NCBI GenBank assembly: GCA_008694505.1
Contig: VZDJ01000090.1
Span: forward strand, 10,055,646-10,119,645
Length of the DNA: 64,000 nucleotides
Origin: Cyanoderma ruficeps
Lineage: Eukaryota > Chordata > Aves > Passeriformes > Timaliidae
Direction of reading: 5' to 3'
This document shows positions 37,361-48,915 of the stretch, piece after piece; the stretch's first letter is position 1; each line of letters begins with the position of its first letter. The notes below the pieces were generated by a model. That model searched no databases, was not told the DNA's origin, and saw nothing but the letters and a program-made list of their open reading frames with translations. The translations under genes and the position numbers were made by a program.

Positions 37361-39303
37361 CTGCCACTGAAATCCTATTTGCACAATATAACATTTTCCT
37401 TTTGGTTTAGGTATAAAGGATATAAAACTCAAGGCAATGAAAATAGCATTTACAGGGTTGGTTGTTTTTTATAAGCCCCAGGGAAAAAGAATATCAGAGT
37501 TAAGGTTTCCTTCCTTTTTCTTTAAGCCATATTGTTAGTCATAAGAAAAATATGATGGCAACTTGTTATCTTTTGTAACTCTTGCTGTAACACCTACAGA
37601 GAACAATGTAAAGCAGGGATGCAGTGACATGCCTTAAATTAGATCTCACTTTAGCAAGCTTTGAGAGGATATTTTATAGCAGCACAATTTCAAAAAGCAA
37701 TACATTCCCTGGACTTTTTTTTAAATAAATCACGATATCCAGGGCTGGCAATTCCCAGTATCCCCTTTGCTATTATTTTAGCAGCAGTACACCCTTGGAT
37801 AAAATGCATGCTCCCTGAAAGTGCCCAGATCCTTCTTGCAGCCCGGTCAGAGGCTGCACTAGGACACACAGGCCCATGGGTTACCCCAGGACCCCCTGCA
37901 CCACGAGGGGCTGTTCTCAGCCACACTCTGCTCTCAACACACATCCTGTGGACTGCCATCAAAGTGGGTTTATACAGCAAATACAGAGTACGAAGTTTTC
38001 TCCAGTACAGTTTTGGTGCTGATGAACACTCCAAGGTGCTGCCTCAATGCAAACAATAATCAGAAACTGTTAGTGTGACGAGGAGGAAAACAAAAAAGAA
38101 GTTGAGATCCAAGGAGCATTATTTTGTTAGATATGGATTTTCCAACCTCTGTTTAGCAAAAGGTGAAAAGAGTAATGCAGCAGCAAAAGCACCATATTTT
38201 CAAATGTCATCCTTTTTGCTGAGTTACACATGAACATTCAGGCCCCAAATGAGAGAAGGGTTACTTCTTGTTACATTTTATTGGTGGATGCAAATAGCTT
38301 AGATTCAGCAAGCCATCTGAGCACACAATTGGCCATTGAATTAAATGGGACTCACCCACTTAAAGCTAAATGTGCTCTGCAGAATGAACGCTATAACACT
38401 GAGGTATTAAAAATAAATTAGGGTACAGCAGTACCAAAGTTGAGACCATCCACCATCTGAAGTACAGAAAAAATTGAGAAGCAAAGGAACAAATCCAGCA
38501 TACAATGTTTAATACCTTTAGGCATGATGAGATAATAAGTAGGTTATTGTTTTCTGAGCCATTAAAGGAATGCATTGGTTTTAAGGATGTTCTTATTTCT
38601 AGCGAAGTTTTAGTTCTCACAGGAAATACAGACAGGCTCTTCCTATGGCTTGCAATGTGTTTGCTAGAAACAGCCATCTGCTTCTCCTGCTTTCTCCTAA
38701 GGGGAATAAATTCCTTACATCTGGCCTGTATAATAGGACTTAGTGTCAGATCCTAGACCCAATGAAGTTAAATGATGTCTTTCCCTTAGTCAGGAAAAAA
38801 TCAGGATTGTATCGCTTTTATAGCTAACATCTCCTGCTGCTTTTGCTGTTTTTTGTTTTGAGTCTTACCCTATTCCAGATAATGGGCAGATGTTGCTACC
38901 CATATATCCTTATTTCTAGATTTATGCATAGGAATTCTCTTGCCTTGCTCAGCATAGATGCTCAGTATTACCTATTTCCGAAGAGCTTTTAAAAACTTTT
39001 AATTGTCTGAGTCTTAGGAAAAAAACTGCTTAGAAAATCCAAAAATTTGACAGCTAGGAGCTTTCTACTTTTCCAGTTACTTTCTTATTTTCTATTCAGA
39101 TAATTATTTCTAATTTCTTTAAGCTTTCTTACTATTTTTTTGTTTTACTATCTCATTCTCTGTGTTTTATCTACTGTTCAGCTCCAGTATCACAGAAACC
39201 TCCCACTGTCATTTATTCAACAAAGAACTTACATTTTCTCTGCTGAAGACTTGGATTTGGCAGATAATTTCTGCATGTAGATCAGAATATTCCATAGGAA
39301 GAG

Positions 39304-39360
39304 AGGATTTTCCTTTCCTTCCCCAGGATTTTCCTTTCCTTCCCCAGGATTTTCCTTTCT
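39304..39360 (+). repeat. 21-bp minisatellite, 2.7 copies
   Basis: Two exact copies of a 21-base unit (aggattttcctttcc followed by ttcccc) at 39,304-39,324 and 39,325-39,345 are followed by a partial third. Because 21 is divisible by 3, one + frame reads a heptapeptide repeat (DFPFLPQ). I take this as a by-product of the repeat length, not coding evidence. Confidence 0.93.
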
Positions 39361-41874
39361 CCTATAACAGCTTCTGTGGGCAAGACCAGGTCTACATTTT
39401 AGTATAGGAGTTGTTACATTTCTCCTAATTAATATTATAGATTATAGCAGTTGGTGAAAGATAGAGATGTATGCCTGTCTTAACACAGGAAAAAATTAAT
39501 TATTATGTATCTAAGAAGATTTTATACCCAGCCAGTACTGTTAATTGTAGAAGTAGGTAGGGAAATAAAATCAACCAAAATGTTACTTAAGTATAGCATA
39601 GTGCACGATAATGCTGTTGTCATGCAGAACATTCTGTGAGTTTCTCTTATGAACCTAATTGCATATAGTCAAGAATTAGGGGGTTTGGTGAAAATTTTGC
39701 TGATTCAATATATGTTTTATGTAAAAGGAGGGATAGCAGTAGAGTATGGAACAGCTTGTACATGGTAAAGAAAGGAGGAGTCTCTCTAAAACACAAAAAA
39801 CTGAGAGGAGCTGTGGTAAAAGTTTATAATTTTGTAGGTGTTTGGGAAAGGAGCAGGAAAGAATGACTGCTTACTCAAGGAAAGCAAGCAAAACCAGCCT
39901 GAGACAGGCTAAGGCAAAGAGAGAAAGTCCTTCTCACAACGTGTTCAGCCATTCTTAGTCTGACCATTTTGAAGTGGGCTTATGTTCTTGAATAAAGTTG
40001 ATGCAAAAAATGTTAGCAGATGCCTGAATTTGTGGCTTCCCTGATGCAGAGTCAGTGCCTTGAATTGGACCTTGGGAAGGAGCCATCTCAGATTCAGCTT
40101 TAAGCCAGGTGATTTAGTAAAACAGGGAGAAGACAATAATTCAAAGCATTGTTAAGGGATTTTAGAGCAGTTATAAATGATCAGTGAATTAGGAATGTGC
40201 AATAAAGAAACTAATCCAAGGCACTTGAAATCACGAAAATATTTTTCTAATATATCTAGCCTGCACAATCAAGATCAGACTTAATGCAACACAACAGCAT
40301 TTCCAAAGCAGTAAGGATCCTGACTCTGGTTTTAGGGTTGGAAATGAATCCTGCCAGTGTATTGTATTGTTAGTCACTACTGTCACTATTTCACCTTTCT
40401 TAGGGCTATCAGATAACTTAGTATATAATCAATTCTCATTATCTAATGAAATCACCTGTAAATTGTTTATTGAATTCAGCAAATTCATCCATAAATGTTT
40501 TGGTGATCCTTTTCAAAGAGACAATGGTAATTTGTTTTCAGTCCAGATTTAATTTAATCTCTGGATGTCCCTTGGGACATTCTGTTCCTTCAAGACAATC
40601 TTCACTGCAATTATTAACATTTAAATGGTAGTCTGTTATTACTGTAAACAGTAATAAGCATCATCCAAAGAACATTCATTACTACCTTACTCCCTCAATG
40701 TATGAATGTAACAATAAAAGCTCCATACCACCTTTACTTGTGCATTTGCCGCTATAGCTTTTTTTATTTCTTAAATAGCAACATATTACATTTATGATAC
40801 ATATTCAAGGGATATAGAGTTTTAGGTTTGGGTTTCAAGACTAGTGTGTGGACATTGACATTAAATATATACATGCATATGTGTTGCTGCCTCTAGCATG
40901 GAGGGTTCTGTTTCTGATTTTAGTTGGTTGAACCAGTGCTGCTAGAACTGATTGTGTGTCTAATTTTTTAGGAGACTGGTGTCAACTCTGGTGCTCTGGT
41001 TTAGAACATCTACCTAACACATGGAAAATGAAAGCAGACATTAAGGAGGGTGGTATCTGATGTGAAAGAGATTTTCACTGCATGATGTTGGCAAATTCAC
41101 AGGATGTGTTCCAAAATAGCTCCTCTCCTCCATTCAGCCTCTCTTCACACTTTCTTTAATGTGTTCTTGAATTGAAACCAGTCCCTCCATCCTCTGTAGT
41201 AATGCACTGCCCTCTCCTTATCCAAATCTCACCTCAAAGTGCTTTGATTTTGAAGAACTCTTAATAATCCCTGAGTAGGCAAAGTATGTGGTGAGTAGGA
41301 CATTCTACATTTTGTGGAGAGTGCCAGCTTGTGGAAGACCTACCCAGTGTCAGAGGCACAGGATGTCTTGCAGTAGCCCTTACACCTTGGCCTGCACCTG
41401 GACTGCCATTTATACTTTTACCGTTGTGGATAAGAGGGATATCTTTTGTACTGAAAACACCAAGGCTAGTACTGTTTCCAGAAAACTGGGTTTTTAAATT
41501 TCCTCATGTTGAGCCAGAACGAGGAGCTTGCTGTGGCAATCAGCACTGCAGGGTGCAGCCAGCATCAAATGCCCCCAGCTCTGCAATCTCCCTAGTGATC
41601 TCTAGTGTCCATTTAGGGATCCAGGTATATCTCACCCTGCCACCCTCCTCCTCGCCACTTGACCTCAGTGACAGATTTCTGCCTTACATCCTGTCACCCT
41701 GGAAAGTCCTTCTGAAAGCAGGGCACAGGTGTTTCACTCACAGCAAGCATTGCTCAGATGTTTCACATTTCATAGTGTGAAACTCTTCTCTCCCATATGA
41801 GGCTCTGCAGGATCTGGTAACCAAAAAAAATGAGTGGGCAGGGTGCCTCAGGTCCTTGTTAACCTGTTCAGGCC

Positions 41875-41895
41875 TTTTTTTTTTTAAAAAAAAAA
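41875..41895. repeat. T11/A10 self-complementary run
   Basis: Eleven T are followed directly by ten A, making a perfect A/T inverted repeat. It is likely slippage-prone. Confidence 0.85.
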
Positions 41896-42075
41896 CAACC
41901 TTTTAAAATTTAAATTACAAAAATAGCACTTGAAAATAAACCAGGAGTACAAAGGGACATTGGATATGAAAGTGTGAGGAAGGCAGAGATTTTGGATTAT
42001 AGAAGAAAATCGTCTTTCTTAAGCTAAAATGGCATTGCTTTCTGTTTTCAGTAACACGTAATAGATGTTTGGGGC

Positions 42076-42485
42076 CACAGAATCACAGAATAGGCTGACC
42101 TGGAAGAGACCCACGAGGATCATCAAGCCTACAAATGCTGTTTCCATACAGGGCAACCAAAAAGTTAATCCTTATATCTGTGAGTGTTGTTCAAACACCT
42201 TTTGAACACTGATAGGCCTGAAGCCTTAGTCACTTCCCTTGGGATTTTGTTACACCTTCTCAGTGGAACTGACCACCCTTCTCAGTGATGAACATTTTCC
42301 TGATATCCCATCTGAACTTCCCCTGAAGCAGCTCTAACCTGTTCTCTCATGTCCTACCACTGGACACCAGAGGAGAGATGGGCACATTCCTCTCTGCTTG
42401 ACCACGTGAGGACATTGTAGGCAGCAAGAAGGTCACCCTTGGTCTCCTCTTCCTGTGCTGAGCAAATCTAGTGTCCTTTAGATAG
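42076..42485 (-). mobile_element. CR1 LINE 3' fragment
   Basis: The + strand starts 'cacagaatcacagaataggc', the complement of the CR1 end. It continues with 'acctggaagagacccacgag', 'tcagtgatgaacattttcct', 'gatatcccatctgaacttcc', and 'gcagcaagaaggtcaccctt', all in family order. It is a - strand copy of about 410 bp with internal divergence and gaps. No usable frame remains. Confidence 0.88.
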
Positions 42486-42637
42486 TAGGGCCAGATTCAT
42501 TTGTGCTGTGAGTTCCAAAACTTTCGACAAGAAAGTATTTGGCCCTTCATATTTAGCATTTTACTAATCAAAATACAATAAATATGTTGGGGGTTTTTTA
42601 CAATTAAATATATAAATAATATTAATACCATGAAAGT

Positions 42638-42700
42638 AATTTACATTTATATAACACTTCTCATTGACAAAGGATCTCAAAACAATTTACTGATAGTCAT
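42638..42700 (+). mobile_element. Possible CORE-SINE/MIR-like remnant
   Basis: The stretch 'atataacacttctcattgac' then 'aaaggatctcaaaacaattt' resembles the widespread amniote SINE segment of the type 'tagcacttttcat...ggatctcaaagcactttac'. Only about 60 bases are suggestive. It resembles the remnant at 58.65 kb. Confidence 0.4.
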
Positions 42701-45700
42701 AGAAATTTCTAATTAGGACTACTCTTTTTGATTATTTCTGCTTAAATATGTGTCTTTTTAATCACCAGAACTTCAGGCTAAAGTATATTAACTCTGTCAT
42801 TCTCCAATCTACAGCCTTAAAAATTATGAACTAAATTTGTAACCTCCTACTGTGCTAGCTGAGTCCTTACTAGAATGAGTAATCCCACTGAATTCAATGA
42901 AGCTACTCATGCAAGTGTTCAGAAGTGCATTAAAATATTGTGCAGCCTAGATCTATTCGTGTCCAGGGCAATTCCATCTTTTTTAAATTAAGTAAACCAT
43001 GATTTAACCCCAAGAGAACATTAGTTCATTTTTCTTCTGGAACTAACAGAAAAATTAAATCCTGAAAGAGGAAGAGCCTGCTCAGAGCTATGTCAGTCTC
43101 ATGGCAAAAGTGGTGCTTCTGACTTGCTGTACAGAAACAAGAATTATTTCGCAGACTCACCTGTCCTCAAATAAGGAACCTCAAGTCTCCTGTGCGCTCT
43201 TATTACAAAGTATCATCAGGTATTGAGATTTTTAATGTGCATATTGTACATATAGATGAAGAAGGAGTTAGACACTCAATTTACTTTTGTGCAAGTTTCC
43301 CTTTAGGGTTTCTGCATAGATCTAAAGCATGAGAGAGGCAGTTCTACCAGAAATATACGGATGAACAGGAGTCTTCCTTGCTCCCCATCAGTTAGAATAA
43401 CTGCTCGTAAAAAAGAAGGGTTAGAACCTAAATGGTGTGGAAAATTGTCAGGAGTTCATTCAAATGGAAGCGGGAAATGCTACTTTTTGCTTTAATAAGT
43501 GTTTTAACACAAAAATTCAAAATTAACTTTGCAATTGAACCATTATACATGTTTTAATCTCTCTCTATATAAAGTTGTTGAAAGTGTTCAGAAAATAAAT
43601 GAGTACCTCACCACAAAGGCAGGAAACAGCTGGAACATCTATGGGCATTGCTGTCATCTTTGAGAGCTGCTAATCATGTTTCTCATGGATCTGCCAGTTC
43701 TGCATTTTCAGAGAGTATTTTCACTTTTAGCTCATCCCAGACGCCAGAGAGCTGTTTATGGAGCCCTTGGTCCGCAGGGTCACCTTTGTAAACAGATTGC
43801 ATTCTGGCTTCAAACACCCTGATTTCCATGCACCTGCCCTGCATGCCAGCCGTCCCAGAGCCAATTTAGTCTCCTATTCTCATACTTCATGTTTGCCAAA
43901 TTCAGCAAAATCTTCTGGATTTGCAATCAGAGCAGCATTTCATTAATTTTTTTTGCAAGAGAAATTGCTTGAGGTAGGAAGAGATTTTACACTTATACTT
44001 TTCCATGTGTCCTACAAACCTAATCATTGTTAGGTATGTGCCTTGCTAATGACTACCAAAGGAACTGGCATTGCTGTGTGTAGGATCTTGTTCTGGATCA
44101 AAATTTGAGAGAATATTTGTGTGAGGTATTTTCCTATGGGAAACGTGGAAATGAGAGGCTCTGAGTGATTTTTCAAAGGAGAGACTCTCTTCCAAAGAAA
44201 TAAAGGAGAGTGGTAGTGAAAGAAAAGCTGAAAGGAAATTAGTATATTAAGAATTATTATGAACTGAAGCAGACGACTGACAATACTCGATCTCCATTTG
44301 AGTGTAGCTAATCATCAAATTGAAACATTATGTTTTACCCATTCCAAACCCCAATTAGAGATAGCAAACCCCTTCTTTTCTTCATGTAAATTCCTCTTTT
44401 CAATTGCTGCTTCTATACCACTTCTTTCTTCTGAGAAGGCCTGTAGAAACTGGAAGCCCCTTTATGTCCTTAATATGCAGGTGAGGTGCTATATGGAGGC
44501 ATCAAATTACCAATGCAGAGCTAAGAACAAGATGATTCATTCATTCTCAGCCTTCCTAGTTCTGCACAACTATCTGATCAAGGTGATATTCAAGGAGGAT
44601 AGTTTTACAGCATAAGAATAATTTTTATGTAACTTTTTTTCAAACATTTTGTATTTTAATGCTGAGGCTAATTTTTGCAGGAGTACATGTGCTTTGAAAA
44701 ATAAGGTGGTGAAGTGAATCCTTCACCAAGTCTCCTTCATCCCTCACAAGCATCAGAATAAATCCCCAAGGTTGGAAAACAGTTTGATTTCTTGTGTTCT
44801 GTGCATTAAGGTGTACATAGGGGAAACAAATGGGACACACTGCAGAGACCCCTGAGCTAGTACCCAAAAATCTGGCTCCAAAACTAGGACCAGACCTCAC
44901 CTGATGGGTGTGTGCCTCCATGTGATGCTGCACCTGAACTAACTCCCTCTTCTGCGAGCCAGTGGTGCTAGAAAGAGATGGCTGCAGCACTTACAGCTTT
45001 TATTTTAGGCCTGTGCCACATCGTGCTTCATAGATTTATTGGCTCTTCTGGAGACAGCTGCAGATGTGGGCATCTAATCCATCATGCCACTGGATACATC
45101 CTACAGGTTTTCCACAGAAAACAAGTTTTGCCACAGAGTTTATGGAAACCAAAATCAGACCACAGAAGCTGAGAGATACTTATGGGGTGGCAGTATTTAA
45201 CTAGCTTCTTGAAGCTATAAGAATATCTTACTGGAAAGGTTGTTGCACGAGGATGTGATTAAAAGGACATTGTCTTTCAAGGAAAAGGCAGAGATAAATG
45301 AGTCAAAACAAAATGATAGATTACACAGACAAGGACAAGATGCTTTTGCCTGGTGATATAGGGGAATGGCACAAGGGAGCACAGAGCACTGGAATAAGAC
45401 AACCTGAACAGTTGGGGGTTTTTTCCTTATTATGGGAATGAACAAATAAAAACTATTAAGTGGACTTGCAGAAAAAGCATAATAGGAGTGTGAGAAGTAT
45501 ACTGAGACATCATAGTTCCCTGGTGTGTGCTTATTCCATTTTACTGTGTGAATTAAGGCTACAGTTCAATTTTTGGCAGTTGTAAACATTAATTGACGTG
45601 CCAGTTTGTAGATCAGCTATACTGTTTTTATGATGCACGGGAGAAGTTACGATGGAATTAAGTCTCATGCAGTGAATTGGGAAGAGGAGCTGGGTTAAAT

Positions 45701-48700
45701 ATTTCATTTCATTTCATGCGAGCTGTGCAGCTGCACAAAGCCTATATGGCTCAAGCATAATCGTTTTTACTGGCTTTTAAAAGCAAAAAGAAGAAAAAAA
45801 ATCAGTGTTCTGAATTGGCAAAGTATCTTCTTAAAGGCCCTTAAATTATTTGATTTATTTGGTTTGTATCTATAGAAGACTAGACAAACAATTTGGGATT
45901 TTGGTACCTGTTTTCTCACTTCTACTTATGATTAGGAAAAAGTCGTATTATCTGAGTGAGAAGAGTACAGTAGCCAGGATTTTGATGTTTCCACAGTAAA
46001 GAATACCATAGGAATGATGAACCAATTGTATAACTACAGTGAACTTTGACTCCAGAACATTTGCAATAGCATAAGCATGGAAACAAAATATTCAAAATAT
46101 TTTGAACCTGTATAACCAGATATGCCTCTGGGTTGTTCCTGGTGTGGCATATGCAACTGATTTGGTACAAATTATTATAATAAAGGCCAGTTACAGGTGT
46201 TAAAGAATGTGACTAGAATAGTTATAGACCAGATCAAAGGTATTCTCTACAGCATTGGAATGATGGTCAAGATGACTTTTTAAAAATGCTTAGTTTGGCT
46301 CTAAAAATATTTAAAAAAAAAATCACTTTATGCTTTTAATTTTTTATTAGTCACTAGTTAACGGCATTATTTCCTTCATATTTTTTTCCTTTCTTAAACT
46401 AGTTTCATCTTGTTATACTTAATGTAATTATAATCCTTTTTACTCCATGCATTTGTCAGAGGATGCAAGTATTTTCATACTAATAGCCTGTGCAATGCTA
46501 AATAATCCATTCCAGGCATAGCACAGTTAATCTTTCCCTGTTTCTGGCAGAATTAATGGTAAGAACCATTTTGCTACAGTTGAGTATAAATTCCTATCTG
46601 GGAATATAATTACTGTCTGACAAGATATTAGGCAAATATTGAATACTGTGCTGAGAATGAAGCCTACTAAACAGCTTCTAAATTTACATAAACCATACTA
46701 ATTAATTAATTTTCTGCTAAAAATACAACATGCACATCTGTGTTCAGTATAAAATTTTTCAGTCTGGTAGCATCTTGGAAAGATCGTAGTGGAAATTCTC
46801 AAAAAACAGCAAAGAATTCCAAGACCCTCGTCAGTCAGCTGCAGCAAACTGGATCAGAGAGCAGAAGCTCTCCCTGCCACTGTGGTCATTCCTGCCAGGC
46901 ATCTGGCTTTTCAACCTGAGCCAGCAAGGAGAAGAAACCTTAAAAAATATTTTAAAATCACTAGGGATTTCTGAGTCTGCAACAGATTTTTAACACTTTA
47001 TATGGTGCCTGTTGTTTAACAGTGAGCCCAAGAGTAAGGTTTAGCATTCCTATTGTAGCTGTATGTGTCAGGATCCTGAAAAGTGTTAAGCTCCCTTCCT
47101 CTCCAGCAAGAGGCTTGCAAGTCATAGCACAGTGGGGAAAGCAGTACAAGCACAGCCTCTGAATGTTTTCCTAGGATGTGGTTTTGCAGCCCTCAGTGGT
47201 GCTACAGTATAGCAACAGGACTGTGTCCTACAGCCCATTTCCAAATTTAGGAGCAACTAGGCAGATGATCAAAAGATAAACTGGGCAGAGAAAATGTGCT
47301 TAGATGTCTTTTTACTCATAAATGCAGCGGTGTATAAGGCAAATCAAGCGTGAAACAGGGAGTGGAGATCATTTTATCCCAGTGGGTCAAAAGTACCTCA
47401 GAGCTTCTGCCCTTCTTACCTTTAAAATATTTCTTTATATGGCTTGTATCCTTGAAAGAGACTTTAGAGCTATCTGAAAATGCCATGTGACAAGGGGTGA
47501 ATTTACCATATTATCATTAGTGGCTGGAGCCTGCTGGCCATTGAGAACCCACAGGAGGCACAGCCAAGTGTCACTGCACCGCCAGACTTGCCTTCTTCTC
47601 ATTCCTTTGAAAGGAGGCTACCCTTGAAAAAAGGAGAGGCATCAGCCAAATCTGCTCTGCTTCAGTGATTCACAGCTTCCCAGAGCCCACAGGCATTGTT
47701 AGGAACATAGTACTAGTTAGGTCAGAGTTTCTTTGGGCTTCAGCATACACCAAAAGACTCAGGACAGATTTACCTTTGTTTAGAGCAAATCTTTCTGCTA
47801 CAAATGGCACATGGCAGATATGTCATAGGGATTTTTCATTGTAATGGACTCCCAGCCTAGAGGGTTTGAGGTAATATTTGCCTGTCTCTGCCAACCATTC
47901 TTCTAGATGAATCTTTGGGGATCTATAAATATTATTTATTTATTTTATAATCTGAACTATGTACCTTTTGTTTCTGACCACCTTTTAATTATCTGGTTTC
48001 AGACTAACTAATGCTTCACCTACCTGTCTCTAATCTTTCCTCTAGCTACCTGAAGACTTCCCTTATTTGGAGACCAAATTTAACCATATTATTTGCCTGT
48101 AATCTGTCAGTGATATTTTCCTGTGTGTCAGGATTTGTGCTAAATGGTTGTGGGTGGACTTGACATTTTCCTGGGCTTTGGTTGCATCTGATTGCTTTTA
48201 AAAGGCAGTTTAAAAATTTTGCTCATTCTTATGCTGCTAACAGTATACATCTCATTCTCCATCTGAAATCTGGATTGCCTGTGTTATCTTTTTTCATGAA
48301 CTAGTATGTTTATGTGCTTTAAAACTGGTTGACAGGCTGGAGGATTCAGTTCAGAAGGTAAATTGCAGTTAATGGTGATGCCTGTAGAACCAAAACGTAG
48401 TTCTGAAATTTTAGTAAATATTTTCACTGGTTCTTTTTTTGCTTTCTTGAAGTTCTGGGAGGACAATAATGCAATTACGAAAATAAAACAACTTCATTTT
48501 AATGGCAAACACTATGATCTGGAATGGCTTCTGAGAAAGAGGAAGGAGACAAAGCCGCCCAACTTAGTATGTGATGATTGTATTCAGTGATCTGTCTCTG
48601 TAGGGTGGGGTGGAGGAGTAGTGTCAATTCTGCACAAGAGGTACAGGCATCAAATGAGGTTCTTCAAAAAAACTCTTCTCCTCAAACAACTTAATTGATT

Positions 48701-48790
48701 CCAAAATCAACAGGCATCTGGAAAGCTTATATTTCACACAAGTGGATGTTGCCTTCTCTTATCATTATATTGGACTTCTCCCTGGAGCTG
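42701..48790. other. Non-coding sequence with a candidate conserved block
   Basis: No gene is supported. Bases 45,540-45,790 hold a repeat-free block that keeps several CpGs and transcription-factor-like motifs, discussed as a finding. Open frames (up to 116 codons on the - strand at 44,640-44,990) are unrecognised. Confidence 0.65.
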
Positions 48791-48825
48791 TTTTGGGGGT
48801 GGGTTGTGGGATTTTTTTTTTTGAT

Positions 48826-48870
<45 letters not shown>

Positions 48871-48915
48871 TGGGGGGGGGGTCTTGATTTGGGGTGTAGG
48901 TGGTGGTTGTTTTTT
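48791..48915 (+). repeat. G/T-rich composite: G tracts, T run, (TTG)14, G10
   Basis: The order is G5-t-G3-ttgt-G3 (48,795-48,810), a T run, (TTG)14 at 48,826-48,867, G10 at 48,872-48,881 and G4 at 48,891-48,894. The + strand has no C from 48,791 to 48,882. In the - strand one frame reads the array as polyglutamine and another as polythreonine, and a + frame reads it as poly-Cys or poly-Leu. None of these is believable as a gene. Confidence 0.93.

Larger units (their letters stand above)
37361..42075. other. Non-coding sequence with a GC-richer patch and minisatellite
   Basis: No gene is supported. Bases 37,790-37,950 are GC-richer, and a 132-codon + frame and a 114-codon - frame overlap there. 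Being open on both strands is typical of composition, and neither resembles a known protein. Bases 41,330-41,780 are similar (149 codons, unrecognised). Other structured items are the 21-bp minisatellite at 39.3 kb and a T11A10 run at 41,875-41,895. Confidence 0.65.

Noticed and set aside
37661..38059. 132-codon + strand frame
   Set aside because: The opposite strand is equally open, there is no recognisable domain and no convincing splice sites. The GC-rich patch explains it.
41331..41780. 149-codon + strand frame
   Set aside because: No domain, cysteine/proline-rich chance composition from a GC-rich patch, and no splice-bounded structure.
44100..44200. MIR-tail-like stretch (gggaaacgtggaaatgagag)
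   Set aside because: Only one short block resembles the SINE tail, with no second block in order. It could be chance.
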